DNA of 64,000 nucleotides from Prostheceraeus crozeri (GCA_907163375.1 CAJQUW010006778.1:1-64000), one strand, 5' to 3'; counted from the stretch's first letter, positions 38,588-49,204 are shown. Notes: a model not told the origin generated them from the letters alone. Program-made: numbers and translations.

Positions 38588-39201
38588 AGTTTGTAGATAA
38601 TCATGGGAGTTTTCAAAATATCACTTCGAAATCTAAATTCTTCCGGACACTCTTGCGTAAAGTCAATGAATAAGTAACCGTATGGTTTTTCAGTAGCTGC
38701 TTGAAAAATTTCAATTAAGGCTTTTGATCCTCTGGGTGCAACTTGTCGCGCTAAAATTTCAAATTGACTTTTATCTCGCGGATTCTTGAAAATAGCATAA
38801 TAGTGTGTATTCAGGTTTCGTGTACGAGCTTCTTTTCCATCAGGAAACAAATTTTGTGTAATATAGATGATAAAGCACCTTTTATGGTGTGCTGCGCGAG
38901 TAAACATATCTGTAACATCTTTTGAATTCTTACTTTCTTTTAATAAATCATCCAATACAACAACATCATTAGACTGAAGTTTATCCACTGGAATAATTCC
39001 TTCATGTCGAATAAAGTTGCGACTTTGCAATTCCTGAAACAGCGACGGTTGATAAATACCATAACACCAAATCACTCGATTGATAGGTTCCTTAAACAAC
39101 TCCCTTCTTTTATCCAATAAATTCAGCGTGAAAACAGTTTTACCTGCATGAGATGGACCTGATACAGTCAGAACTTTATCACATTGAAGTCTGAAATCCA
39201 T
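38584..39201 (-). CDS. Packaging ATPase, FtsK/HerA (A32-like), 205 aa
   Basis: The P-loop is SGPSHAGKT (residues 14-22), Walker B VVVLDDLL (80-87; acidic pair at 84-85), and a sensor-like stretch IIYITQNLF follows. Its length is typical for Polinton packaging ATPases. It would drive DNA into preformed capsids. The start is placed at MDFRLQCDKV because the frame upstream has no ATG. It is whole and lies in the same minus-strand cluster as the capsid genes, between the 118-residue basic protein and the 230-residue protein. Confidence 0.85.
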   Translation of the reverse strand: MDFRLQCDKVLTVSGPSHAGKTVFTLNLLDKRRELFKEPINRVIWCYGIYQPSLFQELQSRNFIRHEGIIPVDKLQSNDVVVLDDLLKESKNSKDVTDMFTRAAHHKRCFIIYITQNLFPDGKEARTRNLNTHYYAIFKNPRDKSQFEILARQVAPRGSKALIEIFQAATEKPYGYLFIDFTQECPEEFRFRSDILKTPMIIYKL

Positions 39202-39232
39202 TTTATTACTTTGAGACTCAACATTTGCATAA

Positions 39233-39589
39233 TTAACGCTTAGAGCCAAAGATATTTCCCAATAGGTTGCCCACGGCAGGAGCTATCATTGGAAGTATTG
39301 CTGAAAGGAAACCACCCTTTTGTGTTAGAGTTTTCCTCTTTCTTTGAAGGGCGACTTTAGGATTGGAGATGAAACGCAATTTTGTAGCATATCGCTTAAG
39401 TAACTTTCGTTGTTTTGGCGCTAATTTCTTCGTCCTCAACTTCCTCACATGAGAAATAATTTCACAAATGAATTTATCGTTAGCATGTCGTATAGCATTG
39501 TATCGCTGATTTGCTTTCATTCGTCGGAGAGCTTGAATGGCTGAAGAAAACTTTTGACTTTTACGTTTCGTCATTTTACGTTTCGCCAT
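39233..39589 (-). CDS. Very basic small protein with Gly-rich hydrophobic end (118 aa)
   Basis: The first 90 residues are extremely rich in Lys and Arg (MAKRKMTKRKSQKF). The end is QKGGFLSAILPMIAPAVGNLLGNIFGSKR-like, a hydrophobic glycine-rich helix after a QKGGF site. This pattern is common in Polinton and adintovirus core proteins, which are compared with adenovirus pX, and the GG site could be a protease target. It is probably DNA-condensing and packaged. A second protein of this class lies at 36118-36603. Confidence 0.6.
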   Translation of the reverse strand: MAKRKMTKRKSQKFSSAIQALRRMKANQRYNAIRHANDKFICEIISHVRKLRTKKLAPKQRKLLKRYATKLRFISNPKVALQRKRKTLTQKGGFLSAILPMIAPAVGNLLGNIFGSKR

Positions 39590-39640
39590 TTTCCGTGTTA
39601 GTCTTTGCTAAAACCTATCTTTACCACATTTGCATAGGTA

Positions 39641-39964
39641 CTAACTATTGCGACATAAGTGACACTCGAAATGAGCAATATCACAGTGGTAACATTGGCA
39701 AAGTTGAATGCAATTACGTATGAAACAGCGTTGACAAAAAGCATGCTTACATCTCTTGAAGATGCGCTTTTCATTTCCATCCTTTCGCTTACATACATCA
39801 CAACACATAGTTTCACCGTTACTGATGTCTATAGCAAGTCTTTTTGAAGATATGAATTTGCTAGCCTTTTCTAAATAATAGACGCATGTACAGAAGGAAT
39901 ATACTTCGAGAGTGAGCAGACATAGCTCGAAAACCAGTTGTGCTACAATCAAGTACCACTGCAT
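39641..39964 (-). CDS. Membrane-anchored RING-like protein (107 aa)
   Basis: Starts MQWYLIVAQLVFELCLLTLE, a hydrophobic N-terminal anchor or signal. Near residues 55-95 there is a RING-type pattern: CDVC, then KRCKHAFCQRC and later CQCYHC. Spacing fits a C3HC4 or RING-CH zinc finger, so an E3 ubiquitin-ligase role at a membrane is plausible. Viruses use such proteins to remove host defence factors, but nothing here proves it. The gene is two bases after the stop of the preceding gene in the minus-strand cluster. Confidence 0.5.
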   Translation of the reverse strand: MQWYLIVAQLVFELCLLTLEVYSFCTCVYYLEKASKFISSKRLAIDISNGETMCCDVCKRKDGNEKRIFKRCKHAFCQRCFIRNCIQLCQCYHCDIAHFECHLCRNS

Positions 39965-39966
39965 TT

Positions 39967-40377
39967 TCAATTTTTCTTTATGGAAAGTTGAATGTGAATA
40001 TCTGAAATCGCTTCAATCACTAGACTGCTACCATGATGGTTAAATGCGTTAAGACGTTCAGCAATTTTTATCATATGTCTTTTAAAAAATTCTTCGGGGT
40101 GATCTACCACTTCCATTGAATAAGAAGCAAAATGGAAAGAGCGACTTTCCACCTCTTCCTTTCCAAAATGACTAAACTTAATTTTCGCAACTAATCGCGC
40201 CATGATAATGCTATCAGAGAATGTATTCATTAACTCTAGAAATAGAGTGCTAGCATCATCGACCACTGCTTCGATGTCGGTCTCATCTTTATGAAAATTT
40301 ATCACATAATCTTGAACAGCTCCTTTTAAACTTTGCCTATGAAAACGTAATGTTCCGCAGTCGTTTGAGAAAGACAT
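39967..40377 (-). CDS. Free-standing copy of the polB N-terminal module (136 aa)
   Basis: Starts MSFSNDCGTLRFH. From residue 35 on it matches the module between fingers and Cys/His block of the polymerases. Blocks: IIMARLVAKIKFSHF, SRSFHFASYSMEVVD, FFKRHMIKIAERLNAF and SSLVIEAISDIHIQL. The corresponding polB B segments are MKALIYLKIKYVKID, EFHIPSSPATEVVD, WINFHIKGLKLNIDKF and SGLIFDGIESALFKITL. It may interact with the same partner as the polymerase N-terminus or act in its place. Function unknown. Confidence 0.55.
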   Translation of the reverse strand: MSFSNDCGTLRFHRQSLKGAVQDYVINFHKDETDIEAVVDDASTLFLELMNTFSDSIIMARLVAKIKFSHFGKEEVESRSFHFASYSMEVVDHPEEFFKRHMIKIAERLNAFNHHGSSLVIEAISDIHIQLSIKKN

Positions 40378-40464
40378 GATCGCCCTTTATCTAACCCATC
40401 CATTGCATGAAAACAACAACTCTTCTCATAGTAACATTTATTGAATAATGGTAACAAGCATGCA

Positions 40465-40995
40465 TTATAAATCAATGGTTTGAAAGAGATAAAATAGATA
40501 CAGCTGGTAACTATCATACAGCGAGCAATGATAACCATACAGGACTTTGGCAGTGTTGAGGTAAGGAGGAAAGAAGCATTGGTTATGAACGTAGCTACTA
40601 CAACGAACAGACAAAATAGGAACACACAAATCCTTAAAACGTTTTGTGACATCATGATAATGTTGATTCACTCTACTATCCCAAGGTGGGAGCAAAATAT
40701 CATCAATGATTAGATTGGGAAATACTTTCCTCTCCTTACCAGGATTATTACAAAAGATGCGTATAACATTGAAAGCAGCTAACCATCGTTTAAAGTCAAT
40801 AAGAAGAGCACTCTCACAAGAAAAGCCATAGTCTTGCAAATATTTCAGATTAAGTCCATGAATGTGTTTTCTCGCCCATTGATCAACATTGGGATCGCAG
40901 TTGGCATGTTGATGATAGACACTAACAATCTGATATGTCCAATTGTTCATAGCAATGGCACTGAGCTCCTGTACAGGTTCACCCTCACAATCCAT
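40465..40995 (-). CDS. DEDDh-exonuclease-like protein (176 aa)
   Basis: It begins MDCEGEPVQELSAIAM, with D-x-E in the place of exonuclease motif I of the DEDD family. In the middle is IRIFCNNPGKE, followed by LIIDDILLPPW, which could supply the next acidic residue. Near the end, YGYHCSLYDSYQLYLFY provides an H-x4-D, the hallmark of the DEDDh group (RNase T, TREX and epsilon types). Whether it acts on DNA or RNA cannot be told. It is not part of the polymerase, whose own exonuclease domain is intact. The assignment is by motif only. Confidence 0.5.
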   Translation of the reverse strand: MDCEGEPVQELSAIAMNNWTYQIVSVYHQHANCDPNVDQWARKHIHGLNLKYLQDYGFSCESALLIDFKRWLAAFNVIRIFCNNPGKERKVFPNLIIDDILLPPWDSRVNQHYHDVTKRFKDLCVPILSVRCSSYVHNQCFFPPYLNTAKVLYGYHCSLYDSYQLYLFYLFQTIDL

Positions 40996-41047
40996 AAAAA
41001 TGATGATAGAAGCCTAAAACGGAAATTTACACATCTAAGGAAACGTT

Positions 41048-41248
41048 CTATAACATATTACAAAATGAAGAATTACATCGATGCTTTTCACGACAAAATA
41101 CACAAATGATATGATGGCAACGAAGAAGTAAAATGTATCTAATAAGACCACGTCTACGACACTCAAAGCACATAAGCGAATTGTCATAGGGAAGAGTTAG
41201 GAAAGGACTAGCAATTCTCCTTCTTTGATTTGCGTTTTGATGTAGCAT
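41048..41248 (-). CDS. Small RING-like protein (66 aa)
   Basis: CFEC, then RCHHIICVFC and RCNSSFC form a RING-type Cys/His order in a protein of only 66 residues if started at MLHQNANQR. It overlaps the end of the upstream gene by about 40 bp. This is the second RING-like frame of the cluster. The short size and lack of an extra domain make a function uncertain. Confidence 0.4.
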   Translation of the reverse strand: MLHQNANQRRRIASPFLTLPYDNSLMCFECRRRGLIRYILLLRCHHIICVFCREKHRCNSSFCNML

Positions 41249-41983
41249 TCTTCTCCGACTTGCGCTTCGTACCACTGCTGTTAAGGATTTGATCAATTAT
41301 GTCGTCCACGTTGGGTGGTTTCGGAATATATAGGATGGATTCCATATGCATGGAGAGAGAGGCTATTTTATTATCCTTGTGTCGACCATAATATAGCCCA
41401 TTCACTTTGAAAAGGATATCCCAAGTACCTTCTCCGAGCTCATCACATCTGATGGGTATTGAATGATCTCCATCCTTCTTATAGTAAGTACACCAATGTG
41501 ATACCGGTAGGCAAATGTGATTACCATCCCAAATCTTTCTATAGGGAGTATCCTTGTCATCTCTAGCCTTCCACTCTTGAGCAAGAGGAGTAGGAATGTC
41601 CATATTTAATGTCACGTACTCCTCAATAGTATCAAGTTGGTGGCGAATGTACGGACTCACGGGGATCAGTATGTAGTCCCCATACTGATTGTGCATTATC
41701 TTGACATCCGTGGAAGGGAGCATTCCCGTTTGGAGTACTACGCTATGATCATCATAACGCAAGGCTTGTTTAAATTTACGCTGTAGCGGTGTAGGATTAT
41801 GTACCTTGGTTGTTTCTTCCACTGGCCTCAGTTGTAGATGATCTGACCGTAGCGAACCTTGTAACGTTTGACCGCCATTTTGTCCTACTAGTGCAGTAGA
41901 TGGAGTAGATGCCTGAAAATGAAAAAAGATTGTATTAAGTTTACGTTCAAGGGAGGAGAGGGAGGGAAGTAGCGACTTACCAT
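41208..41983 (-). CDS. Unrecognised spliced protein at the right end of Polinton B (about 235 aa)
   Basis: Exon 1 is just ATG (41983-41981) followed by GTAAGT. The intron is 68 bp long and ends CAG at 41913. Exon 2 begins GCATCTACTCC (41912) and stays open to 41208, giving M|ASTPSTALVG. The same arrangement starts polB at the other end of the element. The protein has a central beta-like region (DYILIPVSPYIRHQL, HICLPVSHWCTYYK, WDILFKVNGLYYGRH) and a Lys/Ser-rich tail. No family recognised; an OB-fold or ssDNA-binding role is a guess. Confidence 0.55.
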
Positions 41984-42059
41984 TTTAGTTGGATAATAGA
42001 ACAGGGAACTAGGGAGAGAGAAAATGTGCGTCCGTCACTCGTGTGATTCAACGATGGAA

Positions 42060-42134
42060 TGATTCTCGCTGTGGAAGGCTCGCTATTTATAAAGAAATGC
42101 TTGATTCTCATTGGATGATGATCCTCATTGGACA
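42060..42134 (-). promoter_or_regulatory. Promoter of the rightmost minus-strand gene
   Basis: On minus: two CCAAT boxes (TCCAATGAGG and CCAATGAGAATC, near 42125 and 42105), a TTATAAATA box near 42090, then a leader of about 75 bp to the mini-exon ATG at 41983. It borders the right inverted repeat, just as the left promoter borders the left one. Confidence 0.5.
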
Positions 42135-43358
42135 ATAACATCAAGTTGATTCCAAATCTGGCATCCGTTTACCAATCCGATAGTTCGTTTTGAAGCTACA
42201 GCCCAAAACGTCCCAAATTCTAACTCTGTCGTTTTTCACCAATGTCCCAAAATCTTAAATGGCGTCTCACATCTAAACGAAGGCAGATACGAACAAGCCG
42301 ATTCTTTCACTGAATTTGTCTCACTCTTAGCTTTCAAACAAGCTATCGCACGACAAAATCCGTCCACTGGAAGCAAGCCGTCCAGGGGGGGGGGACGTCA
42401 GCCGAAAATTTTTTCTCTCCGATTTCGCTGGAAACATCCTTCCTAACCCAAAATTTCACGTAGATTCCGAATCTGACCTCCGTTTTCTCATCCGATGCTT
42501 CGTTTGGACGCTACACACCAAAAACATCACACACTATAGCCTCAAGACTAATCCTGGCGGTCGCCCACGTCAACCTAGACGGCCGCCCACGTCAACCAGG
42601 CGGTCGGACCAACTCACCCGAGTCTCACACTCTGTTGTTGCAGAGGGGGGGGGACGTCATCGAACATGTTGTGAACGTGGACCCACCTGGCCGGCACACC
42701 ACGACAGACCACAACCTCTGTCGTTCCAGGGGGGGGGACGTCAGCCGAAAATTTTTTCTCTCCGATTTCGCTGGAAACATCCTTCCTAACCCAAAATTTC
42801 ACGTAGATTCCGAATCTGGCCTCCGTTTTCTCATCCGATGCTTCGTTTGGGCGCTACACACCAAAACGTCCCAAATTCTAACTCTGTCGTTTTTCGAAAA
42901 ATGTTGAAAATTTTTTCTCACCGATTGCCTTGAAACTCACCCTACCGATGGAGAATTTCACGCTGAATCCGAATCTGACCTCCGTTTTCTCATCCGATGC
43001 TTCGTTTGGACGCTACACACCAAAAACATCACACACTATAGCCTCAAGACTAATCCTGGCGGTCGCCCACGTCAACCTAGACGGTCGCCCACGTCAACCA
43101 GGCGGTCGGACCAACTCACCCGAGTCTCACACTCTGTTGTTGCAGAGGGGGGGGGAAGTCAGCGAACATGTTGTGAACGTGGACCCACCTGGCCGGCACA
43201 CCACGACAGACCACAACCTCTGTCGTTCCAGAGGGGGGGGGACTCAGACACGAAGCACCACGGCGGCCGACCACGACACTCTGCCGTGCCAGAGGGGGGG
43301 GGGACGCAGCGATGGCCGCCATCTTGCGCGGTCCAGAAGTGGAGTTTTGCTTACTACT
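42135..43358 (-). repeat. Right terminal inverted repeat of Polinton B
   Basis: Reverse complement of the left repeat in block order, with G-tracts before CTCTGTYGTTCCA-type sequence and CGCCCACGTCAACC repeats near 42560-42605 and 43060-43105. It has an internal duplication of about 500 bp (42400-42650 and 42730-43150 share blocks) and an extra G-tract unit near the tip. It ends CTTACTACT at 43358. Confidence 0.85.
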
Positions 43359-45406
43359 AAGCCAATCCAGCAAATCACAAAAAGTGATTATTTTCCTACT
43401 AAAGTACTTAAAAATTACGACCATGTAATACCTATGTGCATATACATGTGCAGTGCATGCATACCAATTGTGTAATTTCATATTACTTGAATCACTTTCT
43501 TTTAATAACCTTCTTTCAAGCTAACTGTGTTTGTCTAAATCTCGGATGTGTTTGTTTGCGTAAGTTAGTCACATGCACGCTACCTGTCGTGAAACATATA
43601 TTGAATTGAATTGTCAATAGGGATGGATGCAATGTGAATAATGCTGTGAGACATAATTTTTCGAACTGCGCAGCTACCGTTGTCAGATCACAAAAGTTTT
43701 CGGTATGGCATTATTAGGCATCTTCCAAAAACACGTGGAAATGGGACCGAAAAGCTTTCCGCCAGGACGCAGTATCTTCTGTCGTTTTTTGATTCGATGC
43801 TTTGGCTTGAATTGATTGTTTCTGAATTTTCTGAATGCCCACGGCACCCTTCTTTCAAATTTCCAATTGAAACCCACGGACTACAGCAACCCCGAAATGT
43901 CCTAAAAGTTAGGCTATAGGTGTGACCCGTAAACTGTGATATCATTCATTGAATTCAGTATATACAAAAGAAGTTAAAGTTATGACTTGAGCTATTGCAA
44001 TAAACGAAATAAGTATTTCAAAGTGTGAAAATCTTTGATTAAGTACTGATCAATTATAGAAAACATATGAATATTACTATAGTAAGCTTCGCGATGAACT
44101 AATGATCAAGCAATCGTGTGGTGAATGCGCGGTGTAAAGTAGAATCATTTTTTATATAGGCCTACATGTATAAATAAGTCAGTGGGGAAAACGAATCATT
44201 TTTGGAAGTTGTTTGATAAATTTGACAAGCATGCATTCAGAAATTTGACAAGCATGCATTCAGAAACGTTCCAAATATTTAAAGTTCGTTTAATAATTTT
44301 TTTCTCACATGACTTCATTTTATTCAAAACAATTTCACATCAGCATGTGATTACAACGCGATCAATAAGCTTCTTCGATTGACTTTTTATAAATTTGCTA
44401 TTTCTCTTATTATCTTAATCTCTTTCGTTTCATTGTTTCTAGGTTGAATTAAAACCTTAGAGTGCATCTGTTTCCACTCTCAAGAAATCCGATCAATATA
44501 TGGACATATAGCAAAATCTCAACCCATCTGATCAATACAAATTTAGAGTATTTCGTCAAGAGGGTCCATTATTGCTTTGGAAATTGAAATTTCGCTCTTA
44601 AGAGCAGCTAGTTGGACAGCGTTAACACATAAGTGTCACCCCTAGCGCTGTAGTCAAAACTAAACAATAACACAAGTGTTGTGGGCGCGGGCATCCATGA
44701 CCTGATAGCACTCCCGATCTACAACAGTTCACTTTGAGCGACAATGATGGTAACGGCATAGAGATACGGTACATTGAAAATTTCAATGACAGAGCGGCTT
44801 TACATATTCATTCTTTTTGTTTCATATTCAACATATTTATTTCTTGCATATTTTCTAGTTTCTTTTATTGCTAATGGAATCTCAAGATGATGAAGTCGTC
44901 TATTTTTTACTGCATTACCTCTATACATTGACCCCATCATAGCAAATGATCATCCTCATTAGGGAAAAAGAATTTATCACAACATTATTCAACTGTCATT
45001 TTAGCAGCATTTTAATTCGTTTTAATCGTGAGATTCACCGATGATGCTAGTCTTGCATTATGCATGATTCAATATTCATGACTGATCAAATTCAATATAG
45101 CTGACGTGACATTTCCAAGGTAGTCGACAAAATTGGAAATCAATGATAATTTAAATCAATAGAAAATCGATTAAATTAATTAATTTTTGTGATAATTTGA
45201 TTCTTTTTTAAATATAATTTTGGCATTCCAAGAAAAAAATGACTAAACATATTGGTTCACTTAATCCATTCGACCACCTCTAGATCTAGTATCACCTCTA
45301 GTGTAGCAACAATAGATTAAAAACATAGCTAGTTAAAACAAAAAAATAGTTCCGTGAAAGTCACATATTGTTATTTGTCAAGCATGAATCTCATACGCTC
45401 ATTATT
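43359..45406. other. No gene seen
   Basis: Intermediate to AT-rich host DNA. A 23-bp perfect tandem duplication (TTTGACAAGCATGCATTCAG type) lies near 44220-44265. ORFs are short and unconvincing. Confidence 0.4.
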
Positions 45407-45603
45407 TGTTTTCCAATGAAAGTCATTATGACTAAAATCTCCTGAGAAAACAGAAATTTTTTCGGTCTCTATTTTTATTCTTAAAAATGCGACCACGATA
45501 TGAGAGTGTTTTTAAAAACAAACTTTAATGAAATAGAAACCGCTAAGAAAAAAACTCTGCTAACCTGGGAGATTTTCGTCATGGCAACTTTCATTGGAAA
45601 ACA
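45407..45603. mobile_element. Short foldback MITE-like element (197 bp)
   Basis: Ends are inverted repeats of about 35 bp (TGTTTTCCAATGAAAGT... and its complement), with four adjacent mismatches in the middle. No target duplication could be fixed, and there is no coding capacity. Confidence 0.6.
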
Positions 45604-48201
45604 TGCAGCATCCCGGAGTTTGGTGAATTACGTGACTCTTTGCTTTTACTAATTGTAGGCCTAAATATTAGATTTACTTATATATCTTTTAACGTAATAG
45701 AATGTCATAATGAATGTTGTAATGAGTGTGCTATGTATTTACACTGCATGGAATGTAGGCCGATGTTTTATATGTATACTAAACATCTGCGTCAATAACA
45801 ACAGCATTAATAATTATATAGGATAAATGGGAATAGTTTGGCGTCTGAAGAGCTGCAATACCTCAACGAAAGATTATTCTTAGTGGCAAAGATAACGATC
45901 AGCATGATTAGTTCTTTATGTCAATAGGAACCGCTATTTCATCGGAGAATTCCAAATACTTTACTCAAGAATATCACCCTCAGCTTCAACCGATTGATGG
46001 AGACGTTTGATTAAGTTTCTGATTGTGCGACATCTCTTCTTATTTCGTCCACCAATAACATCGTGGATAACCGAAAACTGTCTCCAGATAACCATTTTCC
46101 GCAAGGAAGTCCAAAAGCGATATGAGGTGTTAATAAAGTCATAGTATTGAGGGCGAGGGTCACCCGTTTGGTCCTTGTCATCCTATCTGTCTTTTGGGAA
46201 GATGCTCGACCAAAATAGCATGAAAAGTCACTGCAAAAGCACGATGCATCGTCTTGTTGGTAATTGTAGTGACTGCCGGTTCCATTTGTAAATTGTGAAC
46301 GACTTTGATGGCAGAGCTTCACAGCAGCGATCACCGCTGTATTTTATTTTGCTATTTTTCTATGAGCGCATGAAGCCATCTTTGCGAACAATGCGCGAAA
46401 CACGATTTTGAAATCGGGTTTTGAAAACCTGGCTTTCAGCAGTTTTGAAATAGATGTATTACTAAAAGACATTACTTTAAAACTGCCAATTTAGACCCGT
46501 TAAAAAATACAGCTATTCAATTAATATTTAAAACCCATATTACACGAAATGTGGCGATCGTGTGAATTGCGATCATGTGAATTTTAGATATTGAGAATTA
46601 TTGTACAAATGTATGCAATTAAAGATTATCAAATCTTAACACACAAAGACGTCACTTCTTCAAAGACGAACCTGATATGTTATTCAATCCATATGTATTA
46701 CTTTGCATTAGCAAAACTTACAGTATGTCGATTGTCATGGTTTAAAATTTTCTATTTTTCTTAATTTAAACATGTTTTAAAACATGGTTTAAACACACCA
46801 GTCTTACAGACCTAATCGTGAACAAATCTCATCAGAAAAACAGAGATGGGTAGTAATGCAAAATAAAGATCAATAATGAAGGTTATGATTAATGGTTTAC
46901 TATGTAACTTCATTATTCGGGTATTTCATCAAAATGCTCTCACTTCTCAGTGTATGAATTATGGAAAAGGTATAAAGGATTGTCTAACGTATAGATTATT
47001 CCAGGATTGAGCCATAGCCAGATTGCTATCAACTATAGTCAGTGAAAATCTGACTTGCGCATGTGTAGTTTTTAGGTCGCATAGGTCTATTGTAACGTTG
47101 ACTATGTCTAGTGTGCACTGTTGCACATGTATCAATCATTTTCTTTGAAAGCTGAAACTACGATTATATATGAAATTTAACGAAGATATCATAGTTTGAT
47201 TAAAAACACGAAGAAAAATCTGAGTTCATAATAGATTCACTATGGAAATACAAGTAACCATAGCATTCCATGATTCTTTTTTACAAAAATGATGGAGTCG
47301 ACAACATAAGTCGAGATCGGAGATCATTTACTGAAGGCCTTATGCCTGATTAGTTATATGCTTGAGTCATGTCATTTGACAGTTCTCCGACTCCAATTAA
47401 AGTGATAGGACCCTGAGAATCCGACTCCACAACCCTGGCACTTGCAATTAAACCTTATTACAAGCTGTTCATTTTTTCTAATCGCCAATATTTCCATTCA
47501 CCCAGTCAAGAGAAGTGAATCGACTACTGAACATGAAATTTCTTATTTCTCTTTTGTTCATAAACTTTTGCTTTTAAAGTCACACTGCTTACGTTGGCAC
47601 ATAATAAATGATGCGCAATTCAACAAACAAATATTAGTTTGGTAATCCAGCCGTCTCGTTAATCTGGCCACCAGACTGGGAACGATTATGGCCGGATTAA
47701 TGAGACCTGACCATAGCGGAAACGACTGTACATGTACACAATTCATACTAGACTTACTTTTCCCACTTTTTTCCATTGCTTTTAAGATCCATTATGTGTC
47801 TACTTATTTACAATATAAAAGTAGAACATGCAAGTGGCAATTACCTTAAAGAATTGAAGCTTGCTTTATCTTCCTTCAGCTGAAATTAAATTACATGTTA
47901 AAGAGCGGAGCCATAGCGCAATAGCGGAACAACGCAACACTTGAAAACAGTTGGAATATAAAGGCTATACGACCGTCGTTCATATAATGAACTTTTTAGT
48001 TGCTATTATATCATTTTAGAATTGTGATGCACTTCGGCAGAACTTCCCTGTCAACCTATTGCTGCGCAGTCGAAATGACATGACGTAAATGACTCACTCG
48101 ATCCAAAAATTCTGACAATTACCCAAGGAAATCATATAAATTACTTTTGCTTTCCCTTGCCTCCCTCTTGTATTGTACTGTCGGTCTGGTCAAGTAGTGG
48201 T
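45604..48201. other. No gene seen
   Basis: AT-rich host DNA. A minus-strand ORF at 46011-46334 (107 codons) has no recognisable domain and I do not call it. A GTCGGAGTCC-like repeat near 47400-47435 may be a scrap of the element at 48202. Confidence 0.4.
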
Positions 48202-49204
48202 CAGGGACGCGGAGTCGATGTCGAAGTCCCGGAGTCCTATCATTTTTGCCGGAGTTGGAGTCCTATGAAATGATAGGACTCCGGACTCCGGACTCCAGAC
48301 TATAACTAGACCCGAAATATAATACAAACAAATTATTTATCCTCGTGTATAGCTGTCATTGTTTTGGTGTCAACTTTCTCCGTCAAGCAAAAGTACAGAG
48401 ACAGCCGTGCATTCAAAGCTTGTAATAGTCGAGGGAATGAACCGTGATAGTGAAAAAGGATTGTCGTTTCACTCAGTGATCTAGTAGTGAAGACAAGCCT
48501 TCATAGCCTCGATCACACCTGCGCACCAAAGGTCACATCAGAGACAAAGTAAAATATTAGTTTGCTTAAGAACATTACCTCTTACCCTCACGTCGATGGT
48601 GTGTGATGGCTCCTCCATAGGCCATATTAAAAACGAAAGTGTACTCATATTTTTTGACAAAGGATGGGAGATTTTCCTGCCTGGTAGAGACTGAAGGAAA
48701 GCCGTGTGAAGCACACACCAGCAAGTGATGTGCAAAGTTGGCAAAACTTCATAGAAATTTGATACAGCAGTGATCACTAAAATCAGGCTCAGGTATGCTT
48801 AAATTCTATCAAAAATGTAGGCAATTAATTAAATTATGTTAAAATAAATCATGGTTTTGCCACACAATAATACAGATTGCCCAAAAGTCAAGCAATTACT
48901 AGTCGAAAAAATCAATCAATATTCAACAGTTTTTATTTAGTTAATTTGCATAAAAAGCATCTGTTTCGATGTCGGTGGAGAACCTACAAATTCGTCGGAT
49001 ATCGCAGGATACTGGAAGTGACAATCGTTGGTTGATTTTGTCAGTAATTTTTGTAGGATTATTGTCGGTCTACGGTTTACAGTGTAAGCCTATAATGAAC
49101 TATGATGTAGATCACCAGAACTAAGGCTGATATACTTCCCACCTGGAGTCCTATCAAACCCCGGAGTCGGAGTCCTATCAAAATGATAGGACTCCGCATC
49201 CCTG
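48202..49204. mobile_element. Non-autonomous hAT-like element (1.0 kb)
   Basis: Begins CAGGGACGCGGAGTC and ends GACTCCGCATCCCTG, complementary with one mismatch. It is flanked by 8-bp direct repeats GTAGTGGT (48194-48201) and GTAGTGAT (49205-49212), 7 of 8 identical. The CAGGG-type ends and the 8-bp target duplication are the hAT signature. Subterminal GGAGTCCTATCA repeats occur at both ends. There is no transposase frame. It lies in the intron just upstream of the host exon at 49289. Confidence 0.8.

Larger units (their letters stand above)
20835..43358. mobile_element. Polinton B, near-complete 22.5-kb Maverick
   Basis: Bounded by long inverted repeats (20835-22050 and 42135-43358) that begin AGTAGTAAG and end CTTACTACT, the AG...CT ends known for Polintons. 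Contains polB, packaging ATPase, adenain-like protease, double-jelly-roll major capsid protein, penton-like protein and chromodomain integrase. The length is typical (15-25 kb). The flanking hexamers (GTGTTG left, AAGCCA right) do not match, so no 6-bp target duplication is seen; the nearby gap may explain this. The element looks whole apart from about one break in polB, implying a young insertion. Confidence 0.9.

Noticed and set aside
43680-43945. Frames of 64-85 codons on both strands
   Set aside because: Three overlapping frames, none with a domain, next to a transposon end.
46011-46334. 107-codon frame on minus
   Set aside because: No domain, no start context or splice sites of note, in otherwise featureless DNA.
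47641-47735. Possible Tigger/mariner-type end (CAGTCGTTTCCGC... and TTAATCCGGCC-like repeats)
   Set aside because: Only one end is suggestive. No matching inverted end or TA duplication could be located.
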